Source: Xiashengella succiniciproducens | GTDB taxonomy: Bacteria; Bacteroidota; Bacteroidia; Bacteroidales; Marinilabiliaceae | Reading direction: 5' to 3' | DNA length: 64,000 bases | NCBI RefSeq assembly: GCF_023674465.1 | Contig: NZ_CP098400.1 | Coordinates: 310,001-374,000 of the forward strand | Part shown: positions 34,377 through 43,726 of the stretch, one piece after another | Layout: each line of letters begins with the position of its first letter | How positions within the stretch are numbered: position 1 is the stretch's first letter | Made by a program: the position numbers and the translations under genes | Notes under the pieces: model-generated | What the model was told of the DNA's origin: nothing | The model's input: only the letters and a program-made list of their open reading frames with translations | The model's database searches: none

Positions 34377-37043
34377 TTAGTTGTCAAATATTGACATTTG
34401 ACCATCTGGGGTAGCATCATCTCCATCTTCAATATCATCAGAGTCGTCGGCTTCATCATTGTCCTTTTCAGGGACAATCAGAGGTTCAAGTTCATTGATT
34501 AGTTCTACCTGATAGGTAGTCAACCTTCTTCCCTTTGCCTTATAGCTCTTGACACCGATAAAGTCTGAAACTTCGACGATTTCTGGATCACGCTTTTGGT
34601 CGTCGCCACCGAATTTTATCTCCAGGCGTGGGTAGTCCACCTTGGTCATTCTGACCAGATAAGATCCGGGATGCTCGCCAATAAAGCGCTGCATCTGTCT
34701 TGTGCTTTCAATCTGGAAGCGTTTGATGTAGAAATAGTTCTGCTCGGCATCAAAGTAAACAGCCGACCAGACAGTATCGGGATTATACTTTTCTATTTCA
34801 AGAATATTATCCTCGAAGTGTGTGTTGAGATCAAAACCGGTCTGATAAAACTGGCCGTCCTTTGTAACAACAAGGATTTGATCTTCACCCTTAAACTCGC
34901 CAAGATACTTACCCCTTCCGTCGTCATTCAGACGCAGGGTTTCCGGTTCAAACCAGATCTTAAGTCCACCAAGGGTAGAAGCTCCCTTTTGTTTCAGTAC
35001 GATTTTGTGAACTTCGTTTTTTGAGACTATGTTACCCATGGCGCTTCTTCCCTTAATAATAAGCTCTCCCATGTCATAGTCGAAGATGAGGTTTCTGATA
35101 CGTGCACGTGGTTTGAGAGTGACCTTGAGTATCTCAGCCTCTCCATTGGGGTTGGCGCTGAAATACAGCACCTTGGATCCTTCTGTTCCCCTAGTAAGAT
35201 TATATTCTTTGTCACGGGTAATACTTGTAACTGCAAAGCGCTTGGCATAGGTAGTGCCATGCTTGCCGTCACGGTACACCACATTGTAAATGGTCCGTGT
35301 ATCACCACGCTTGAATACACCGGCATAGATTACTCCCTTGCCCACAAAGGCCTTCTCCTGTACCTTGGTTATTATATAACGGCCGTCGTCGTAAAACAGG
35401 ATTATATCGTCAATGTCGGAACAGTCGCAGATATACTCATCCCTCTTAAGGCCGGTACCGATAAAGCCTTCCTCACGGTTGATGTAGAGCTTTTCGTTGT
35501 TAACGATAACCTTGGTCGCTTCAATGTTTTCGAAGCTTCTAAGCTCTGTCTTTCGGGGATACTTAGCGGCATAATTTTTCTTGAGCCTCTTGAAATACTC
35601 AATTGAGAAAGGAATAATATTCCTGAGGTTGTACTCTACAGTCTCAAGTTCTTCCTCTATCGACAAAAGGTAATCATCAGCCCTTTTAGAATCGTAACGT
35701 GAGATGCGTTTGATCTTGATTTCTGTCAGGCGAATAATATCCTCACGAACAACTTCCCTTTTCAGCTTATGCTTAAATGGTTCCAATCCGTGATCGATGG
35801 TTTGGATGATTGCTTCAAAGGTTTCGCAGTCTTCGATACGTTGATAAATCTTGTTTTCAATAAAGATTTTCTCAAGCGAAGTATTGTGCCATTCCTGTTC
35901 CAGTTCCCCTTTCTGTATCTCAAGTTCCCTTGTAAGCAGGTGAACAGTATGGTCTGTGTTTGCTTTGAGTATTTCTGATACTCCGAGGAATGCCGGTTTG
36001 TTGTTCTTAATTACACAGGCATTCGGAGAGATTGCAAGTTCACAGTCTGTAAATGCATATAGTGCATCAATGGTCTTGTCGGGTGAGGCTCCCGGTGCAA
36101 GGTGAACGAGGATCTCAACGTTTTCGGCAGTATTGTCGTCAATCTTTCTGACCTTGATCTGGCCCTTGTCAACTGATTTAAGTATAGAGTCGATAAGAGT
36201 CGATGTATTCTTTCCAAACGGAATTTCTGTGATTACAAGGGTCTTAGAGTCCAGTTTGCTGATACGTGCACGTACCTTGATCTGGCCTCCCCTCAATCCG
36301 TCGTTATATCTTGACACATCTAGCATTCCACCTGTTGGGAAGTCGGGATATAGTTCAAAATCCCTGCCCTCAAGATATGCTATAGAAGCATCTATAAGTT
36401 CACCAAAGTTGTGAGGAAGAATCTTGGATGCAAGTCCCACTGCAATACCTTCCACTCCCTGTGCAAGCAGGAGCGGGAATTTAACCGGAAGGGTAATGGG
36501 TTCTTTGTTACGTCCATCGTACGACGGTTTCCATTCAGTGACTTTGGGATTGAAAACAACCTCGTTGGCAAACTTTGTAAGGCGAGCCTCGATGTAACGA
36601 GGAGCAGCAGCCCTGTCGCCTGTATATATGTTCCCCCAGTTACCCTGAGTGTCTATAAGAAGGTCTTTCTGACCCAGCTGAACCAGGGCATCACCAATTG
36701 ATGCGTCACCGTGGGGGTGGAACTGCATGGTATGACCTATGATGTTGGCCACTTTGTTGAAGCGACCGTCATCGAGGCGTTTCATTGAATGCAGAATACG
36801 TCTCTGTACCGGCTTAAGTCCGTCATTAATGTGGGGTACAGCACGTTCCAGGATAACATAAGAGGCATAGTCCAGGAACCAGTCACGGTACATACCCTGC
36901 ATAGGGGTAATGACAGGTATACCACCGGGATGTTCTGTCACACCGTCCCCGTTTACAGGTTCGTCAAAGTTCCCCTCTCCATTGCTGCCTTCTTTCCTGT
37001 AATCAGACTCGTCGTTATCGTAATATGTATTATCCTTGTCCAT
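34377..37043 (-). CDS. parC: Type II topoisomerase subunit A, ParC-like
   Basis: 888 residues. The winged-helix and tower domains carry the cleavage Tyr150 in AAAPRYIEARLT. The C-terminal beta-pinwheel is degenerate: no clear GyrA box (QRRGGKG) is seen, which favours topoisomerase IV over gyrase. It ends in an acidic tail (EADDSDDIEDGDD). In the quinolone-binding helix the sequence is HGDASIGD, with Ala at the place of GyrA Ser83. It follows parE by 38 bases and should form the A2B2 enzyme that unlinks daughter chromosomes. Confidence 0.9.
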   Translation of the reverse strand: MDKDNTYYDNDESDYRKEGSNGEGNFDEPVNGDGVTEHPGGIPVITPMQGMYRDWFLDYASYVILERAVPHINDGLKPVQRRILHSMKRLDDGRFNKVANIIGHTMQFHPHGDASIGDALVQLGQKDLLIDTQGNWGNIYTGDRAAAPRYIEARLTKFANEVVFNPKVTEWKPSYDGRNKEPITLPVKFPLLLAQGVEGIAVGLASKILPHNFGELIDASIAYLEGRDFELYPDFPTGGMLDVSRYNDGLRGGQIKVRARISKLDSKTLVITEIPFGKNTSTLIDSILKSVDKGQIKVRKIDDNTAENVEILVHLAPGASPDKTIDALYAFTDCELAISPNACVIKNNKPAFLGVSEILKANTDHTVHLLTRELEIQKGELEQEWHNTSLEKIFIENKIYQRIEDCETFEAIIQTIDHGLEPFKHKLKREVVREDIIRLTEIKIKRISRYDSKRADDYLLSIEEELETVEYNLRNIIPFSIEYFKRLKKNYAAKYPRKTELRSFENIEATKVIVNNEKLYINREEGFIGTGLKRDEYICDCSDIDDIILFYDDGRYIITKVQEKAFVGKGVIYAGVFKRGDTRTIYNVVYRDGKHGTTYAKRFAVTSITRDKEYNLTRGTEGSKVLYFSANPNGEAEILKVTLKPRARIRNLIFDYDMGELIIKGRSAMGNIVSKNEVHKIVLKQKGASTLGGLKIWFEPETLRLNDDGRGKYLGEFKGEDQILVVTKDGQFYQTGFDLNTHFEDNILEIEKYNPDTVWSAVYFDAEQNYFYIKRFQIESTRQMQRFIGEHPGSYLVRMTKVDYPRLEIKFGGDDQKRDPEIVEVSDFIGVKSYKAKGRRLTTYQVELINELEPLIVPEKDNDEADDSDDIEDGDDATPDGQMSIFDN

Positions 37044-37081
37044 CGTATTTTTTTCTAACCTCTATTTGCCCTAAGGCCTGA

Positions 37082-38923
37082 TTATAACATTTCCTCATCA
37101 ACAATGAGGTTCTCGATGATAAAGTTTTGCCTGCTCATAGTGTTCTTACCCATATAGAATTCAAGCAGATCCTTTGATGAGTCCTCCTTCTTCATGCGAA
37201 CTCTTTCGAGGCGCATATCCTTGCCTATAAAATACTTGAACTCATCAGGAGAGATCTCACCAAGACCTTTGAATCGGGTAATCTCAGGATTGGGTCCCAG
37301 TTCCTTGATAGCCCTTTGCTTTTCCTCATCGGTATAGCAATACCTGGTCTCCTTCTTATTTCTTACCCTGAAAAGAGGGGTCTGTAGTATGTATAAGTGA
37401 CCGTTCTTGATAAGCTCTGGGAAGAACTGGAGGAAGAAGGTAATAAGCAGCAGGCGTATGTGCATACCATCCACGTCGGCATCAGTTGCTATGATTACAT
37501 AATTGTAACGCAATGATTCCATACCCTCTTCAATGTTAAGCGCAGCCTGTAGGAGGTTGAACTCTTCGTTCTCATACACGACCTTCCGGCTTAGCCCATA
37601 GGAGTTAAGGGGTTTTCCCTTGAGGGAAAACACCGCCTGAGTGACAACATCGCGGGCTTTGGTAATAGATCCACTCGCAGAGTCACCCTCAGTGATAAAG
37701 ATTGCTGATTCCAATTTGCGCTCTGCATTTGAATTGTAGTGAATACGGCAGTCGCGCAGTTTTTTATTATGTAGGCTTACCTTTTTGGCGCGTTCACGGG
37801 CCAGCTTCTGAATTCCTGATATTGCCTTTCTTTCCTTTTCAGAATCCTGGATCTTGCGTAGCATGATTTCTGCCACTTCAGGATGCTTGTGCAGGTAGTT
37901 GTCAAGATGTTTTTTTATGAAGTCGTGTACGAAGTTACGCACAGATACTCCGTCGGGCGACATATCCTTGGATCCCAGTTTTGTCTTTGTCTGGGATTCG
38001 AATACCGGCTCTTCTATCTTGATACTGACTGCAGCAACCATACCTTGACGTATATCAGCCACGTCAAAGTTTTTGTTGTAAAATTCCCTGATGGTCTTGA
38101 CAACAGCCTCTCTGAATGCTATCAGGTGGGTTCCACCCTGAGTGGTGTGCTGGCCATTTACGAAGGTATAGTACTCCTCTCCATATTGTTCTGCATGAGT
38201 CATCGCAATCTCCAGGTCTTCACCCTTGAGATGGATGGGGGCATAGATGCCTGGTTCTGTCATCTTCTCTTCAAGCAGATCGAGCAATCCATTCTTGGAA
38301 ACTATGGGAGTTCCGTTATATACTATTGTAAGTCCCGAGTTGAGGAAGGTATAGTTCTTAAGAAGATTCTCGACAAACTCTTCCTTAAATCCGTAGCTGC
38401 CGAAAATATCACCATCGGGAGTAAATTCTACATAGGTACCGTTGGGTTCATTTGTTTTCTCGATCGGGAAGTCGTTGATAAGCTCTCCCCTAACAAAGTC
38501 AGCCTTTCTAACCTCTCCATCTCTGAATGCCTTGACAGCAAACTCAGACGAGAGGGCATTTACGGCCTTCACACCGACACCGTTCAATCCAACTGATTTC
38601 TTGAATGCCTTGCTGTCGTACTTGGCTCCGGTGTTCATCTTGGATACTACCTCAACAAGCTTGCCCAGGGGAATACCGCGTCCGAAGTCTCGCACCGAGA
38701 CCTTCCCGTCCACGATGTTGACCTCTATCTTCTTGCCGTATCCCATCATAAACTCATCAATGGAGTTGTCCATCACCTCCTTGAGAAGCACATAAATACC
38801 GTCATCACTGTAAGATCCGTCTCCCAGCTTCCCGATATACATACCCGGGCGACGACGTATGTGTTCCTTCCAATCAAGGGTCTGAATGGACTCTTCCGAA
38901 TAGTTATCAATCATTTCCTGCAT
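37082..38923 (-). CDS. parE: Type II topoisomerase subunit B, ParE-like
   Basis: 613 residues. GHKL ATPase: [30 protein letters not shown]; transducer with QTKTKLG; TOPRIM with EGDSASG and [16 protein letters not shown] near the end. The length lacks the long insert of proteobacterial GyrB. It is the first gene of parE-parC-aroK. The start at 38923 has a TATATTTG box 50 bases upstream. Confidence 0.9.
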   Translation of the reverse strand: MQEMIDNYSEESIQTLDWKEHIRRRPGMYIGKLGDGSYSDDGIYVLLKEVMDNSIDEFMMGYGKKIEVNIVDGKVSVRDFGRGIPLGKLVEVVSKMNTGAKYDSKAFKKSVGLNGVGVKAVNALSSEFAVKAFRDGEVRKADFVRGELINDFPIEKTNEPNGTYVEFTPDGDIFGSYGFKEEFVENLLKNYTFLNSGLTIVYNGTPIVSKNGLLDLLEEKMTEPGIYAPIHLKGEDLEIAMTHAEQYGEEYYTFVNGQHTTQGGTHLIAFREAVVKTIREFYNKNFDVADIRQGMVAAVSIKIEEPVFESQTKTKLGSKDMSPDGVSVRNFVHDFIKKHLDNYLHKHPEVAEIMLRKIQDSEKERKAISGIQKLARERAKKVSLHNKKLRDCRIHYNSNAERKLESAIFITEGDSASGSITKARDVVTQAVFSLKGKPLNSYGLSRKVVYENEEFNLLQAALNIEEGMESLRYNYVIIATDADVDGMHIRLLLITFFLQFFPELIKNGHLYILQTPLFRVRNKKETRYCYTDEEKQRAIKELGPNPEITRFKGLGEISPDEFKYFIGKDMRLERVRMKKEDSSKDLLEFYMGKNTMSRQNFIIENLIVDEEML

Positions 38924-38972
38924 CCTTATTTGTCTTTACCGGCTAATTATACACTCTAACCCAAAAAGCTTT

Positions 38973-38980
38973 CAAATATA
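38973..38980 (-). promoter_or_regulatory. Candidate -7 box (TATATTTG) for parE
   Basis: A TAnnTTTG match on the minus strand, 50 bases before the parE ATG. No TTTG at the usual -33 distance. Confidence 0.45.
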
Positions 38981-39035
38981 ATTAAAAGCCCAAACCAATC
39001 GAAATTTGTTTTTCAACAAAGCCTGTTGATTGCAG

Positions 39036-39062
39036 GCATTCAGGGCGTTAGGCCCTGAATGC
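39036..39062. repeat. Strong hairpin in the parE-araA intergenic region
   Basis: GCATTCAGGGC/GCCCTGAATGC, an 11-bp perfect stem with loop GTTAG. A flanking CAG/CTG extension with one bulge and then CTTGTTTC follow on the plus strand. No plus-strand gene ends here and parE runs the other way, so as a terminator it has no obvious client. Confidence 0.6.
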
Positions 39063-39272
39063 TCTGCTTGTTTCACTGAGTTACACCTGAGGTAGGTTCT
39101 TTTTATAAGACAATTGTTTAAAAATGTTAAATCGCTTCAAATCAGGGCAACTTATTTATAGAATGATGATATTTATACTAAAATTCATTAATCCATCTTT
39201 AATAGTGTCAACCTGTAGAGCCCGGTCATGCAGGGGGGATAGATAAGCTGCATTGATTTTCACTTAATTTTT

Positions 39273-39303
39273 TTTGTTTTAATAAATGTAATGGATACTT
39301 TTA
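39273..39303 (+). promoter_or_regulatory. Probable promoter of the arabinose operon
   Basis: TTTG at 39273-39276, a 19-base spacer and TACTTTTA at 39296-39303, one base off the TAnnTTTG consensus. The transcript would start near 39310. A weak -7 would fit dependence on an activator or on sugar, but this is inference. GCCGGA (39305-39310) and TCCGGC (39325-39330) form an inverted repeat directly at the start region. Confidence 0.5.
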
Positions 39304-39417
39304 AGCCGGATTTTACTTGGGTAGTCCGGCCCTGTAATGTGGATTAGTAAACAATGACTGAGTAGAATACGAGGTCGGAAGGAATAAAGATTTATAGAAA
39401 AATTAAACTTGATAGTT

Positions 39418-40902
39418 ATGTATAAAGATTTTGAGGTTTGGTTTGTGACAGGAGCTCAGCTGTTGTATGGCGGTGATGCCGTAATAGCAGTAGATGGTCA
39501 CTCAAATGAAATGGTTAATGGGCTGAATGCTTCAGGTAAATTGCCCGTAAAGGTGGTATATAAAGGTACTGTTAACTCTGCAAAGGAAGTAACAGCAACA
39601 CTTAAGGCAGCCAATTATGATGACAAGTGTATAGGTGTTATCACATGGATGCACACCTTCTCACCATCCAAGATGTGGATTCATGGTCTGCAGGAGTTGC
39701 GCAAACCTTTACTTCACTTCCATACCCAGTTTAACAAGGAGATACCCTGGGATACAATGGATATGGACTTTATGAACCTGAACCAGAGTGCTCACGGTGA
39801 CCGTGAATTTGGTCATATCACAGCCCGTCTGCGTAAGCCACGTAAGGTTGTAGTAGGTCACTGGCAGGATCCCAAGGTACAAGATAAGCTTGCTATCTGG
39901 ATGAGAGTATCTGCTGCCTGGGCTGATGCACAGGATATGCGCATCGTTCGCTTTGGTGATCAGATGAACAATGTAGCAGTAACTGATGGTGACAAGGTTG
40001 ACGCTGAAATCAAGTTTGGTTACCACGTTGACTACTGTCCTATTGCAGAACTGGTAGCTGTTCAGAACACCATAACTGATGCTGAGGTAGCTGAATTGCT
40101 TAATACATACGAAAAAGAATATGAAGTAGCAGCTGACTGCAAAGAAGGAGGAAAGAAGAGAGGACAGGTAGTCCATGCAGCACGTATCGAACTGGCATTG
40201 CGTAAGTTCTTGAAGGAGAAGGGTGCAAAGGCCTTTACTACCAACTTTGATGACCTTGCTGGTGTTGACCAGATTCCTGGTATTGCAGCCCAAAGGCTTA
40301 TGGCTGAAGGCTATGGTTTTGGTGCAGAAGGTGACTGGAAGACTGCAGCCCTGTACCGCACCATGTATGTAATGAGCTATGGTATGCCTAAGGGATGTTC
40401 ATTCCTGGAAGACTATACACTGAACTTTGACGGTGAAAACAGCGCAATTCTGCAGGCTCACATGCTTGAAGTATGTCCTATGATTGCAGCTCAAAAGCCT
40501 CGTCTTGAAGTTCACCCACTGGGTATCGGTGGTAAGAATGATCCTGCCCGCCTTGTATTCACAAGCAAGCCGGGAGAAGGTGTTGCAGCCACTATCGTTG
40601 ACATGGGCAACCGCTTCCGTATGATTGTAAATGTTGTTGACTGTATTGAGTCTAAGCCGCTTCCAAAGCTTCCGGTAGCAAGTTCACTCTGGATACCTAG
40701 ACCCAACTTTGAAGTTGGTGCAGCAGCATGGATTCTTGCAGGTGGTACTCACCACACCAGCTTTTCATATGACCTGACTGTTGAGTATATGGAGGACTTT
40801 GCTGAAATAGCAGGTATAGAACTGGTGGTGATCGATGAGAACACCAATATCAGGGATTTCCGTAAGGAATTGCGTTTTAACGAAGTATATTACAAACTTT
40901 AA
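39418..40902 (+). CDS. araA: L-arabinose isomerase
   Basis: 494 residues; converts L-arabinose to L-ribulose. It opens with FEVWFVTGAQLLYG; the metal ligands lie in the conserved segments FGAEGDWKTAALYR (Glu), FLEDYTLNF (Glu) and GGTHHTSFSYDL (His). A TTG at 39409 would add three residues; the ATG at 39418 is used. First gene of araA-symporter-araD-araB. No AraR/AraC-type regulator gene is in the window. Confidence 0.96.
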   Translation: MYKDFEVWFVTGAQLLYGGDAVIAVDGHSNEMVNGLNASGKLPVKVVYKGTVNSAKEVTATLKAANYDDKCIGVITWMHTFSPSKMWIHGLQELRKPLLHFHTQFNKEIPWDTMDMDFMNLNQSAHGDREFGHITARLRKPRKVVVGHWQDPKVQDKLAIWMRVSAAWADAQDMRIVRFGDQMNNVAVTDGDKVDAEIKFGYHVDYCPIAELVAVQNTITDAEVAELLNTYEKEYEVAADCKEGGKKRGQVVHAARIELALRKFLKEKGAKAFTTNFDDLAGVDQIPGIAAQRLMAEGYGFGAEGDWKTAALYRTMYVMSYGMPKGCSFLEDYTLNFDGENSAILQAHMLEVCPMIAAQKPRLEVHPLGIGGKNDPARLVFTSKPGEGVAATIVDMGNRFRMIVNVVDCIESKPLPKLPVASSLWIPRPNFEVGAAAWILAGGTHHTSFSYDLTVEYMEDFAEIAGIELVVIDENTNIRDFRKELRFNEVYYKL

Positions 40903-40922
40903 TAATTATTGATTATTATTGC

Positions 40923-40948
40923 GACTTCTGGCCGGGGGGCCAGAAGTC
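40923..40948 (+). repeat. Intercistronic hairpin between araA and the symporter gene
   Basis: GACTTCTGGCC/GGCCAGAAGTC, 11 bp with loop GGGG, 20 bases after the araA stop and 36 before the symporter start. No T-run follows, so it is not a normal terminator. It could protect the araA message or lower expression of the genes behind it. Confidence 0.65.
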
Positions 40949-40984
40949 ACTAATAGTAAGTATAAACACTTCAACTACTGGTTT

Positions 40985-42916
40985 ATGAACATATCAGGCT
41001 TTGCAACGATTGACTACGTCATTGTTGCCTTTTACATTGTTGTTCTGATCTTTCTGGGACTTTTCCTGTCCCGAACAAAGAAAGGGCAGGAAAAAACGGC
41101 CAACGACTACTTTTTGGCCGGAAATACATTAACATGGTGGGCTGTAGGTGCCTCCCTCATCGCTGCAAACATTTCTGCTGAGCAGTTTATCGGTATGTCC
41201 GGATCCGGTTATAGGATCGGACTTAGTATTGCCGCATACGAGCTTATGGCAGCTGCAGCTTTGATTATTGTGGCCAAGTTCCTTCTGCCAATTATGATTG
41301 ACCGTAAGATCTACACCATTCCTCAGTTCCTGCGTGAACGATACAATGGTGGTGTTGGTCTTGCCTTCTCTATTTTCTGGTTGTTCCTGTACGTATTTGT
41401 CAACCTTACTTCTGTATCCTGGCTTGGAGCTTTGGCTCTGGAAGAGATCTTAGGTCTTACTGGTATGTCAGTTTCAATTGTCGGTATTGACGTTTCTGTA
41501 AGAATGCTGATTGTACTGATTCTCTTCGTTATTGCCGGTGTATATTCAATTTATGGAGGTCTGGCTTCAGTTGCATGGACTGATGTACTTCAGGTATTCT
41601 TCCTTGTAGGAGGTGGTCTTGTTACTGCTTTCTTTGCCCTTGACTTCGTATCAGGAAGCGACGGTGGCGTAGGAAGAGGCTTTATGGTTCTCTACGACAC
41701 ACTCAAGGAACTTCCGGCTGACAGCCACTTCAACCTTGTTGTTGACCGTTCAGTTAGTCCTGATTCATATATGGACCTGCCAGGTCTTGCAGTACTTGTT
41801 GGTGGTATGTGGCTTACCAATCTTGGTTACTGGGGCTTCAACCAGTATATTATCCAGAAGGGTCTTGCAGCCAAGAGCATCAATGAAGCTAAGAAAGGTC
41901 TTGTCTTTGCAGCCTTCCTAAAGATTCTGATTCCATTTGTAGTTGTTATCCCAGGTATCTGTGCTTATGTTATTATCAATCATCCACAGGCCATCCCTGG
42001 TTTGATGGAAGGTAACCTGCACCTACCGGATTCATCAAGCTTTATAGCTGACCAGGCATATCCATGGCTGATACGTAACTTTACTCCGGTTGGTATCAAG
42101 GGACTTACCTTTGCTGCACTTCTTGCTGCAATTGTATCATCTCTTGCTTCTATGTTTAACTCAACTGCTACTATCTTCACAATGGATATTTACAAGCAGC
42201 ACATTAATAAGGATGCTGCTGATAAGAAGCTGGTACACATTGGTCGTTGGGTAGCATTTATCTCACTGGTTATTGCACTTATAGCAGTAAGACCTCTGCT
42301 TGGTGGTCTCGACCAGGCTTTCCAATACATCCAGGAATACTCAGGATTTATTTATCCTGGTATCCTTGTAGTATTTGGTTTGGGTCTGTTGTGGAAGAGG
42401 GCATCCGGAAGTGCTGCTGTATGGACTTCTATAGCAACAATTCCTGCAGGTGTATTCTTCAAAGTCGCTTTCCCCGACATGCCGTTCCAGTTCCGTATGG
42501 GCTTTGTATTCTTGGTACTGCTGGGTATGTTTATTGCTCTGACCTATACTGACAAGAAGGCTCGTGCAACTGCTCTTCCTTCTGAAAAGGATATTAAGGT
42601 TATGCTGAAATGGTCAAATATTGCAGCCATTGTAGGTGTAATTACCCTGATAGCTTCTTTTGTTGTTCTGTTTGGCGGTGATTCAACACCTACATTCGAA
42701 TACCTGAACAACCTAGGATTCCCAAGTGCATTCCTTTGCTTCACAGGATTTATGATCTATATAGCTGTATTCCTGAGATCTAATGCCAAGGACACTGTTG
42801 AAGATCCTAAGAGAGTTGCTGTTGACCTTAACCTGTTCAGAACTGATATCGGATTTGGACTTGGTTCACTGGGTATTATTGCGATACTTGCATTCCTTTA
42901 TACCATATTCTGGTAA
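40985..42916 (+). CDS. Sodium/solute symporter (SSS family), probable arabinose transporter
   Basis: 643 residues with about 14 transmembrane helices. It shows the family pattern: NDYFLAGNTLTWWAVGASLIAANISAEQFIGMSGSGY in the first helices and the later AALLAAIVSSLASMFNSTATIFTMDIY, which contains the sodium-site serines and threonines. It is close to the vSGLT/galactose branch. Position inside the operon makes L-arabinose the probable substrate. The frame is open from a TTG at 40919 through the hairpin; the ATG at 40985 (MNISGFATIDYV) is the natural start. Confidence 0.9.
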   Translation: MNISGFATIDYVIVAFYIVVLIFLGLFLSRTKKGQEKTANDYFLAGNTLTWWAVGASLIAANISAEQFIGMSGSGYRIGLSIAAYELMAAAALIIVAKFLLPIMIDRKIYTIPQFLRERYNGGVGLAFSIFWLFLYVFVNLTSVSWLGALALEEILGLTGMSVSIVGIDVSVRMLIVLILFVIAGVYSIYGGLASVAWTDVLQVFFLVGGGLVTAFFALDFVSGSDGGVGRGFMVLYDTLKELPADSHFNLVVDRSVSPDSYMDLPGLAVLVGGMWLTNLGYWGFNQYIIQKGLAAKSINEAKKGLVFAAFLKILIPFVVVIPGICAYVIINHPQAIPGLMEGNLHLPDSSSFIADQAYPWLIRNFTPVGIKGLTFAALLAAIVSSLASMFNSTATIFTMDIYKQHINKDAADKKLVHIGRWVAFISLVIALIAVRPLLGGLDQAFQYIQEYSGFIYPGILVVFGLGLLWKRASGSAAVWTSIATIPAGVFFKVAFPDMPFQFRMGFVFLVLLGMFIALTYTDKKARATALPSEKDIKVMLKWSNIAAIVGVITLIASFVVLFGGDSTPTFEYLNNLGFPSAFLCFTGFMIYIAVFLRSNAKDTVEDPKRVAVDLNLFRTDIGFGLGSLGIIAILAFLYTIFW

Positions 42917-42945
42917 TAGGATTGGCATAAGTGCCTGATTTAACG

Positions 42946-42993
42946 AAAGCACGGCTTTGAGGGGTTTGTTACTGCTTCCTTAGGTCGTGCTTT
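42946..42993 (+). repeat. Long-loop hairpin between the symporter gene and araD
   Basis: AAAGCACG (42946-42953) pairs with CGTGCTTT (42986-42993), with an inner TGAGG/CCTTA stem possible, followed by TTGC. It resembles an imperfect terminator inside the operon, 30 bases after the symporter stop. Confidence 0.5.
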
Positions 42994-43029
42994 TGCTTAC
43001 TAAAATTCATAATTGTAAAATTTACAGCC

Positions 43030-43716
43030 ATGCTTGAGGAGTTAAAAGAGAAGGTATTTAAAGCGAATCTGGATCTTGTAAAACATGGACTTGTTTTATT
43101 TACCTGGGGAAATGTAAGCGGAATTGACCGCAGCAAGGGACTTATAGTAATCAAACCCAGTGGGGTTGATTACGATGTGATGAAAGCTGAGGACATGGTC
43201 GTTGTGGATCTTGACGGTAAGGTCGTCGAGGGTACCCTTCGTCCCTCATCAGATACTCCCACACATATCGAACTATATAAAGCTTTTCCCGAAGTGGGAG
43301 GTATAGTTCACACTCATTCCACATACGCAACAGCCTGGGCTCAGGCCGGAAAGGATATTCCTGTTATCGGTACAACACATGCCGACTATTTTTCACAGGA
43401 CATACCCTGCACTCCCGATATGCCTGAGGAATGGGTAATGGGGGAATATGAAAAGACTACAGGAACTGCAATAATCGAGAGGTTCAAAGGTATCAAACCG
43501 CTTGAAGTTCCCGGTGTTCTTGTCAAGAACCACGGTCCTTTCTCCTGGGGTAAGACCCCGTATGATGCGGTATATAATGCCGTTGTGATGGAGGAAGTTG
43601 CTAGAATGGCCCAGCTGGCGTTTTCAATCAATCCCAAGTTGACCATGAATAAGGCTCTGGTTACTAAGCATTATGAACGCAAGCACGGCAAGAATGCCTA
43701 TTACGGACAGAAATAA
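43030..43716 (+). CDS. araD: L-ribulose-5-phosphate 4-epimerase
   Basis: 228 residues of the class II aldolase fold; makes D-xylulose 5-phosphate from L-ribulose 5-phosphate. It has [15 protein letters not shown], the zinc ligands in [12 protein letters not shown] and the third His in [12 protein letters not shown], and TTHADYF. It precedes araB by 10 bases. Confidence 0.95.
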   Translation: MLEELKEKVFKANLDLVKHGLVLFTWGNVSGIDRSKGLIVIKPSGVDYDVMKAEDMVVVDLDGKVVEGTLRPSSDTPTHIELYKAFPEVGGIVHTHSTYATAWAQAGKDIPVIGTTHADYFSQDIPCTPDMPEEWVMGEYEKTTGTAIIERFKGIKPLEVPGVLVKNHGPFSWGKTPYDAVYNAVVMEEVARMAQLAFSINPKLTMNKALVTKHYERKHGKNAYYGQK

Positions 43717-43726
43717 AAAGTAAGAT

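Larger units (their letters stand above)
38924..39417. other. Intergenic region between parE and araA
   Basis: 494 bases without a gene. It holds the parE -7 box (38973-38980), a small CAACA/TGTTG inverted repeat (39014-39028), a strong hairpin (39036-39062), an AT-rich stretch, and the probable araA promoter with an inverted repeat at its start (39273-39330). No tRNA, ORF of note or mobile element remnant was recognised. Confidence 0.7.

Noticed and set aside
34377-38923. Naming the topoisomerase pair gyrA/gyrB
   Set aside because: The A subunit lacks a clear GyrA box and the B subunit is short, so ParC/ParE-like is the better call, although the distinction is not certain from sequence alone.
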